Shown one piece after another: positions 29,881-33,975 of a stretch of 33,975 bases of DNA. Each line of letters opens with the position of its first letter. Position 1 is the first letter of the stretch. This DNA is from a virus: IMG/VR virus record IMGVR_UViG_3300022920_000389, positions 1 through 33,975 of that record; one strand, 5' to 3'. The position numbers and the translations under genes are program-made. The notes beneath the pieces are model-generated. The model worked only from the letters and a program-made list of their open reading frames with translations, was not told the origin of the DNA and ran no database searches.

Positions 29881-31106
29881 TTGTAGTAGATTCTCTTCAT
29901 TGTAGTTTTTGTGGAAAAGGCAAAGATGAAGTTGCTAAATTATTAAGCGGCAATGAGAGTGTCTTTATATGTGATGGTTGTGTAGATCTTAGCTACACTA
30001 TACTAGAAAAAGAACGCAAACAAAAAAATGAAGCAAGCAAAAAAGCAAGACTTCGTAAAACATACAGAACGCTACCACCTAAAGAAATTCATGAATATTT
30101 AAACAAGCACATTATCGGACAAGAAAACGTAAAAAAAGGTGTAAGCGTAGCAGTATATAATCATTGTAAACGTATATTTAATAATACAAAAGTACCAGTA
30201 CAAAAAAGTAATGTATTGTTATTAGGTCCAACTGGTGTAGGCAAGACACTTATTGCACAAACTCTTGCAAGTTGCTTGGACGTTCCATTTGTTATTACAG
30301 ATGCAACTACATTAACTGAAAGTGGATATGCTGGAGATGATGCTGAAGTTTTAATACACAAGCTATTTCAAAACAGTGATTATGATACTGTTAAATCAGA
30401 AATTGGTATTATATATGTTGACGAGATAGACAAAAAAGCCAGGCGTAATGACATGGTAAGTTTAAGTCGCGACGTTAGTGGAGAAGGTGTACAACAAAGT
30501 TTACTAAAACTAATGGAAGGTACAATTATTAAGGTACCAAATAAACCAGGTAGTCAGCCTGAAATGGTTGAGATTGATACTACTAACATTTTGTTTGTGG
30601 TTGGCGGCGCTTTTGTTGGACTTAAAGACATGGTTACCAGGCGTCTAGGCAAAACTAAAATTGGCTTTGCTGACGATGATACTGCTAACAAGATAGATAA
30701 TTGGGAACAGTTCTTAGAAACTGATGACCTGATACAGTATGGTTTAATACCAGAATTTCTAGGCAGATTGCCTAGCATAAATAATTTGCATGAGTTAAGT
30801 AAAGAAGATTTATTGCGAGTATTAACTGAACCACAAAATAGCATAATAAAACAAATGCAGGCTCTGTTTTTACTTGACAAAATTGATTTAGAGTTTAATA
30901 TGAAAGCATTACAGGCAATTGTTGATATTGCCGTTGAACAAAACTTAGGCGCAAGAGGACTACGAAAAATTATAGAAAGTTCACTTATTGATATACAATA
31001 TGAACTACCAGATTTAGCAGCAAAAGGCGTTAAATCTATTATAGTTGGTCCTGAAACAATTATAGATAGGAAAATGCCACATATGATTAAAGGTAGTACG
31101 ACGTGA
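29877..31106 (+). CDS. clpX: ClpX unfoldase
   Basis: 409 residues, full ClpX layout: N-terminal zinc domain (Cys9-x2-Cys12 and Cys32-x2-Cys35), Walker A Gly-Pro-Thr-Gly-Val-Gly-Lys-Thr (117-124), pore loop Gly-Tyr-Ala-Gly (150-153; GYVG in E. coli), Walker B Ile-Ile-Tyr-Val-Asp-Glu (178-183), Ile-Gly-Phe (262-264) which docks ClpP, arginine-finger segment Glu-Phe-Leu-Gly-Arg-Leu-Pro (293-299), and sensor 2 Gly-Ala-Arg-Gly-Leu-Arg. It unfolds tagged proteins and feeds them to ClpP. The start is TTG, overlapping the previous stop as TTGA; no other start lies before the zinc domain. The IGF loop means it is meant to bind a ClpP. Confidence 0.95.
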   Translation: MIVVDSLHCSFCGKGKDEVAKLLSGNESVFICDGCVDLSYTILEKERKQKNEASKKARLRKTYRTLPPKEIHEYLNKHIIGQENVKKGVSVAVYNHCKRIFNNTKVPVQKSNVLLLGPTGVGKTLIAQTLASCLDVPFVITDATTLTESGYAGDDAEVLIHKLFQNSDYDTVKSEIGIIYVDEIDKKARRNDMVSLSRDVSGEGVQQSLLKLMEGTIIKVPNKPGSQPEMVEIDTTNILFVVGGAFVGLKDMVTRRLGKTKIGFADDDTANKIDNWEQFLETDDLIQYGLIPEFLGRLPSINNLHELSKEDLLRVLTEPQNSIIKQMQALFLLDKIDLEFNMKALQAIVDIAVEQNLGARGLRKIIESSLIDIQYELPDLAAKGVKSIIVGPETIIDRKMPHMIKGSTT

Positions 31107-31636
31107 GAAACGATCGTTTCAAGCGAACAGATCCAAGAGAGGGACTAATATTCAATAGTGGTATTAAGTCTCCAAAGGTGAGACTAACATCAGCAACTGA
31201 AGCAGCAGAAGTATTACCAACAAAGGTAGCACTTGCAAAAGCCAGAGAACAAAATCAGGACTTAATTGTTATTAGCAATAATGGCGATGTGCCAGTTGTA
31301 AAGATCATGGAAGTAAATAAATTTCTATATGAGAAAAAGCAGAGACAAAAAGAAGCTGCTAAAAAGGCCCGTGCCGCAGTCGTTGAGACAAAAGAAATTC
31401 GCATGGGATTAAACATCGGGCAAAATGATATTGACGTAAAAGTTAAGAGTGCCAGAAAGATGCTCGACAAACAGTGTAAAGTTTCATTAACTGTAACACT
31501 ACGTGGTCGAGAAAGAGGAAAACAAAACTTAGCACGAGAACTACTTATTAAGATTGCAGAGCAATTGGAAGTAGAACTAGAACCATTTACATCAAATGGT
31601 AATAGAGTTAGTGCTAGAGTAAAAATGGGAAAATAA
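31103..31636 (+). CDS. infC: Translation initiation factor IF-3
   Basis: 177 residues, the full two-domain length of bacterial IF-3 (E. coli 180). The N-domain has Glu-Ala-Leu-like helices and Val-Val-Lys-Ile-Met-Glu-Val-Asn-Lys-Phe-Leu-Tyr-Glu, the conserved end of that domain. A Lys/Ala-rich linker follows (~88-100), then the C-domain with Lys-Glu-Ile-Arg-Met and Leu-Arg-Gly-Arg-Glu. IF-3 binds the 30S subunit and controls start-site and initiator selection. Start is GTG in a GTGA overlap with clpX. Next to a phage S21 gene, another 30S protein, so it probably retunes host translation initiation. Confidence 0.93.
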   Translation: MRNDRFKRTDPREGLIFNSGIKSPKVRLTSATEAAEVLPTKVALAKAREQNQDLIVISNNGDVPVVKIMEVNKFLYEKKQRQKEAAKKARAAVVETKEIRMGLNIGQNDIDVKVKSARKMLDKQCKVSLTVTLRGRERGKQNLARELLIKIAEQLEVELEPFTSNGNRVSARVKMGK

Positions 31637-31861
31637 ATGTCAAAACACGGAAAAGCCACAACAGGGTTTTATGTTGAAGTACGTAATGGTAATGTAGATC
31701 AGGCCATGCGTAAGTTAAAGAAAAAAGTAGCAAATGATGGTATGATGATGGAATATCGCGATAAGCAAGAATTCGTACCAAACTTTGAAAAAAAGAAAAA
31801 GGCAAAAGCAGCCGCAAAATCACGTTGGAAGAAATTCTGTGCCAAACGTGATAGTATGTAA
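31637..31861 (+). CDS. rpsU: Ribosomal protein bS21
   Basis: 74 residues, basic, with the S21 pattern: Gly-Phe-Tyr-Val-Glu-Val-Arg-Asn-Gly-Asn-Val-Asp-Gln-Ala-Met-Arg-Lys-Leu-Lys and a Lys/Ala/Arg-rich C-terminal helix. S21 sits on the 30S platform near the 3' end of 16S rRNA, where it affects mRNA selection. Phage copies are known in some large phages. Starts directly at the IF-3 stop with no gap, so the two are made together. Confidence 0.92.
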   Translation: MSKHGKATTGFYVEVRNGNVDQAMRKLKKKVANDGMMMEYRDKQEFVPNFEKKKKAKAAAKSRWKKFCAKRDSM

Positions 31862-31889
31862 TTTTAAATTAAACTAAAAAGGTATTGTA

Positions 31890-32195
31890 ATGACAACCAG
31901 CACTGAATCAGCAGAACAATTTGCACCAACAAAATTGCGTGGCCCAAATAAGCATCACGTTATTATGCTTAATGATGATAGTACCCCTATGGAATTTGTA
32001 GTACAAGTATTAATTACAATTTTTAGGAAAACAAATGAACAAGCTACAGAAGTTATGTTAGAGATACATGAAAAAGGAAAGGCTATTGCTGGAACCTATA
32101 TGTATGAAGTAGCAGAACAAAAGCAACTGGAGACTACAAATGCAGCAAGAGCAGCTGGATATCCGCTATCGACAATCACTGAAGAGGCGGAATGA
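31890..32195 (+). CDS. clpS: ClpS adaptor protein
   Basis: 101 residues with ClpS hallmarks: His-Val-Ile-Met-Leu-Asn-Asp-Asp-Ser-Thr-Pro-Met-Glu-Phe-Val (N-degron pocket, equivalent of Asn34/Asp35 and Met-Glu-Phe) and Ile-His-Glu-Lys-Gly-Lys-Ala-Ile-Ala-Gly (His66 equivalent). ClpS delivers proteins with bulky N-terminal residues, classically to ClpA-ClpP. No clpA is in the window, so it may use host ClpA or redirect it. Stop overlaps the next start by ATGA. Confidence 0.93.
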   Translation: MTTSTESAEQFAPTKLRGPNKHHVIMLNDDSTPMEFVVQVLITIFRKTNEQATEVMLEIHEKGKAIAGTYMYEVAEQKQLETTNAARAAGYPLSTITEEAE

Positions 32196-32647
32196 CAACT
32201 GTTGGATTTACATGTAGCTCATTTGATTTATTACATGCAGGCCATGTACAAATGTTACGAGAAGCCAAAGACCAATGTGACTATTTAATTGTTGCATTGC
32301 AATTGGATCCTAATAACGATAGACCAGAAAAAAACTCTCCAATACAATCAGTAGTAGAACGTTACACTCAGTTAAAGGGTGTAAAGTATGTTGACGAAAT
32401 TATACCATATTGTACTGAATCTGACCTAATTGATATCTTGACAATGTATGATATTAATGTTAGAGTGTTAGGAGAAGAATATAGAAGTAAAGATTTTACT
32501 GGAAAAGACATTTGTCGCAGTAAAGGAATTGAGCTATATTTTAATAAGCGTGAGCATAGATTTAGTTCTAGTGATTTACGTAATAGAGTATATGAGAGGG
32601 AAAATGGCAACACACGCAATGATAGATATGGAGACACTCGGGACTGA
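32192..32647 (+). CDS. Cytidylyltransferase-like nucleotidyltransferase
   Basis: 151 residues with the nucleotidyltransferase motif Leu-Leu-His-Ala-Gly-His (HxGH) near the N-terminus and Ser-Ser-Ser-Asp-Leu-Arg near the C-terminus (ISSTxxR-like). Length and pattern fit glycerol-3-phosphate cytidylyltransferase (TagD-like) or a related sugar/alcohol-phosphate activator. It would transfer CMP (or AMP) to a phosphorylated substrate. Starts in an ATGA overlap with clpS, and its last 44 bases overlap the exonuclease gene. Exact substrate not determined. Confidence 0.82.
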   Translation: MTTVGFTCSSFDLLHAGHVQMLREAKDQCDYLIVALQLDPNNDRPEKNSPIQSVVERYTQLKGVKYVDEIIPYCTESDLIDILTMYDINVRVLGEEYRSKDFTGKDICRSKGIELYFNKREHRFSSSDLRNRVYERENGNTRNDRYGDTRD

Positions 32648-33140
32648 ACCTGATGGTGTTATTCTAAGTATTGGCGGATGTAAGTTTGATCCAAACAGTG
32701 ATAGAATTTGGGATGAGTTTCATTTCCGCTTAAACGTGGACGAGCAAACTGACCGTGGAAGAACAATTAATGAAGATACTATTAACTGGTGGCAGTCCAA
32801 GCCAACAGATGTAATTGAAGCGGCATTTAGCCCTGAAGGACGTATTAGTATTAATGAGTTTTTGGACTTTTTAAAAAAATGGTGTGTCAATGCAGACGCA
32901 TATTGGGCGCAAGGACCAACATTTGATATGATAATGTTGGAAAACTTATATAGACAATACAATAAACCTTACCCGTGGGCTTTTTGGAAAATACGTGATA
33001 GTAGAACACTGTTTAGTATTATGCCAGAAGATCCGCGAAAAGCAATGAACTTTGCAGCACATGATGCCTTAGAAGATGCTAAAGCACAAGCACAATGTGT
33101 CCAACAAACATTACAAAAACTGGAGTTAACATTAAGATGA
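32604..33140 (+). CDS. dexA: DexA-type 3'-5' exonuclease (DEDD family)
   Basis: The start at 32604 follows GAGAGGG and gives a protein of 178 residues beginning just before exonuclease motif I, Met-Ile-Asp-Met-Glu-Thr-Leu (D-x-E). Motif II is Gln-Gly-Pro-Thr-Phe-Asp and motif III is His-Asp-Ala-Leu-Glu-Asp. This is the arrangement of T4 DexA, which degrades single-stranded DNA from the 3' end. Trp-rich middle is also like DexA. Stop overlaps the next ATG as ATGA. Confidence 0.88.
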   Translation: MATHAMIDMETLGTEPDGVILSIGGCKFDPNSDRIWDEFHFRLNVDEQTDRGRTINEDTINWWQSKPTDVIEAAFSPEGRISINEFLDFLKKWCVNADAYWAQGPTFDMIMLENLYRQYNKPYPWAFWKIRDSRTLFSIMPEDPRKAMNFAAHDALEDAKAQAQCVQQTLQKLELTLR

Positions 33141-33975
33141 GAATCGAACAAGATATTAAACTAGACTACAGTGACGTACTAATTCGCCCAAAGCGTAGTA
33201 CACTAACTTCGCGAAAGCAAGTTCGTCTTGAGCGTAAATTTACTTTTCGTAATTATAGCCCATACGTAGCAACTGATGTATTACCAAAAGGATATCCTGC
33301 TGGCCCTTATAAAGATCCGCATTACAATGGCATTCCTATTATGGCTGCTAACATGGATGGTGTAGGCACATTTGAAATGGCAGACATTTTAGCCAATCAG
33401 CAAATGTTTACATGCTTAGTAAAGACATATACTGTAGAAGAACTTGTAGAATTCTTTAATAATGATTATCTAGATAGCAGACGTACAGAAAACGTTGCTA
33501 TGAGTATTGGCACAAGTGACGCTGACTTTTTAAAGTTAGTTGAAGTTATTCGAGAAGTAGGCGGCAATCTAAAATATGTATGTATGGACATTGCAAATGG
33601 TTACAGTGATCACTTTGCGGCAAGAGTTCGTAAGGTGCGTGATCAGTTTTCAAGACTAGTAATTATAGCAGGTAACGTGGTTACCGGAGAAATGACAGAG
33701 GAGTTAATTTTAAGTGGAGCAGATATTGTTAAAGTTGGCATCGGTCCGGGGAGCGTTTGCACAACTCGTATACAGACTGGTGTTGGCTTTCCGCAACTTA
33801 GTGCAGTCATTGAGTGTGCGGATGCAGCACATGGTCTTGGCGGACATATTATCGCTGATGGCGGCTGTACTTGTCCTGGTGATGTGGCTAAAGCATTTGC
33901 TGGCGGCGCCGATTTTGTAATGCTAGGCGGTATGCTTGCTGGACACGATGAAGGCGGTGGCGAAGTAATTACTAA
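33137..33975 (+). CDS. guaC: GMP reductase (3' end outside window)
   Basis: Starts at the ATGA overlap with dexA and stays open to the window end (~279 residues visible). The catalytic loop [11 protein letters not shown], with the active-site Cys, is followed by Gln-Thr-Gly-Val-Gly-Phe-Pro-Gln-Leu, which marks GMP reductase rather than IMP dehydrogenase. The N-terminal [11 protein letters not shown] and no CBS insertion also fit. It converts GMP to IMP with NADPH, probably recycling host RNA purines toward dATP. C-terminal end not visible. Confidence 0.93.
   Translation, partial: MRIEQDIKLDYSDVLIRPKRSTLTSRKQVRLERKFTFRNYSPYVATDVLPKGYPAGPYKDPHYNGIPIMAANMDGVGTFEMADILANQQMFTCLVKTYTVEELVEFFNNDYLDSRRTENVAMSIGTSDADFLKLVEVIREVGGNLKYVCMDIANGYSDHFAARVRKVRDQFSRLVIIAGNVVTGEMTEELILSGADIVKVGIGPGSVCTTRIQTGVGFPQLSAVIECADAAHGLGGHIIADGGCTCPGDVAKAFAGGADFVMLGGMLAGHDEGGGEVIT

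Noticed and set aside
1-33975. CRISPR arrays, insertion sequences, homing endonucleases and integrase genes
   Set aside because: I saw no regularly spaced repeats, transposase or LAGLIDADG/GIY-YIG/HNH motifs; radical SAM and nuclease genes are not of those types.

Overview
This window looks like part of the genome of a large, AT-rich, T4-like tailed phage (myovirus type), probably infecting a marine proteobacterium. The sequence support is: virion-type genes (tail-fibre-like protein, PAAR spike tip), a class Ia nrdA-nrdB-glutaredoxin block, a DexA-type exonuclease, eleven tRNA genes that all encode CCA, tightly packed genes with ATGA/TAATG overlaps, and recurrent ATAAATA elements resembling T4-type late promoters. 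The host is inferred; nothing in the sequence names it.

Layout. (1) 1-6469, + strand: structural or virion-associated genes, an MGME1/RecB-like PD-(D/E)XK nuclease, a tail-fibre-like protein and a 914-residue subtilisin-type protease with a very large insert in its catalytic domain. (2) 6548-10580: nrdA, nrdB, glutaredoxin and a small beta-rich protein, for dNTP supply. (3) 10582-11562: hydrophobic structural protein plus PAAR spike tip. (4) 11673-13679: a promoter, a small protein, and two exported proteins (one His-rich, one of about 440 aa with a weak alginate-lyase-like look). (5) 13680-14264: tRNA-Thr, a folded noncoding RNA candidate, tRNA-Leu, tRNA-Ala and a terminator. (6) 14585-19315, - strand: a seven-gene, translationally coupled accessory operon (GNAT-like protein, DUF6356-like protein, minimal ANL adenylation domain, two sulfotransferase-like P-loop proteins, an unknown protein, a QueC-like PP-loop ATPase) behind a strong sigma70-like promoter. 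(7) 19630-21212: eight more tRNAs and an Asp/Asn-hydroxylase-like 2OG oxygenase. (8) 21231-24610: small protein, cupin, a radical SAM enzyme split into core and SPASM-like halves, a ferredoxin-NADP+ reductase and a full-length radical SAM/SPASM protein; this looks like a redox enzyme set with its own electron supply. (9) 24642-27292: small proteins, a membrane-anchored protein, a second 2OG-oxygenase-like protein and ClpP, ending at a terminator. (10) 27456-33975: SNase-like nuclease, large membrane/coiled-coil protein, ClpX, IF-3, ribosomal protein S21, ClpS, a cytidylyltransferase-like enzyme, DexA exonuclease and GMP reductase (cut by the window end).

How the genes may work together: the phage carries a complete ClpP-ClpX-ClpS proteolysis set (ClpX keeps the IGF loop that docks ClpP), next to two 30S-subunit factors (IF-3, S21) and tRNAs, which suggests control of host proteolysis and translation initiation. 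NrdAB/Grx, GMP reductase and nucleases serve nucleotide metabolism. The - strand ANL/sulfotransferase/PP-loop operon and the radical SAM/FNR block are the best candidates for undescribed chemistry; their substrates cannot be told from sequence.
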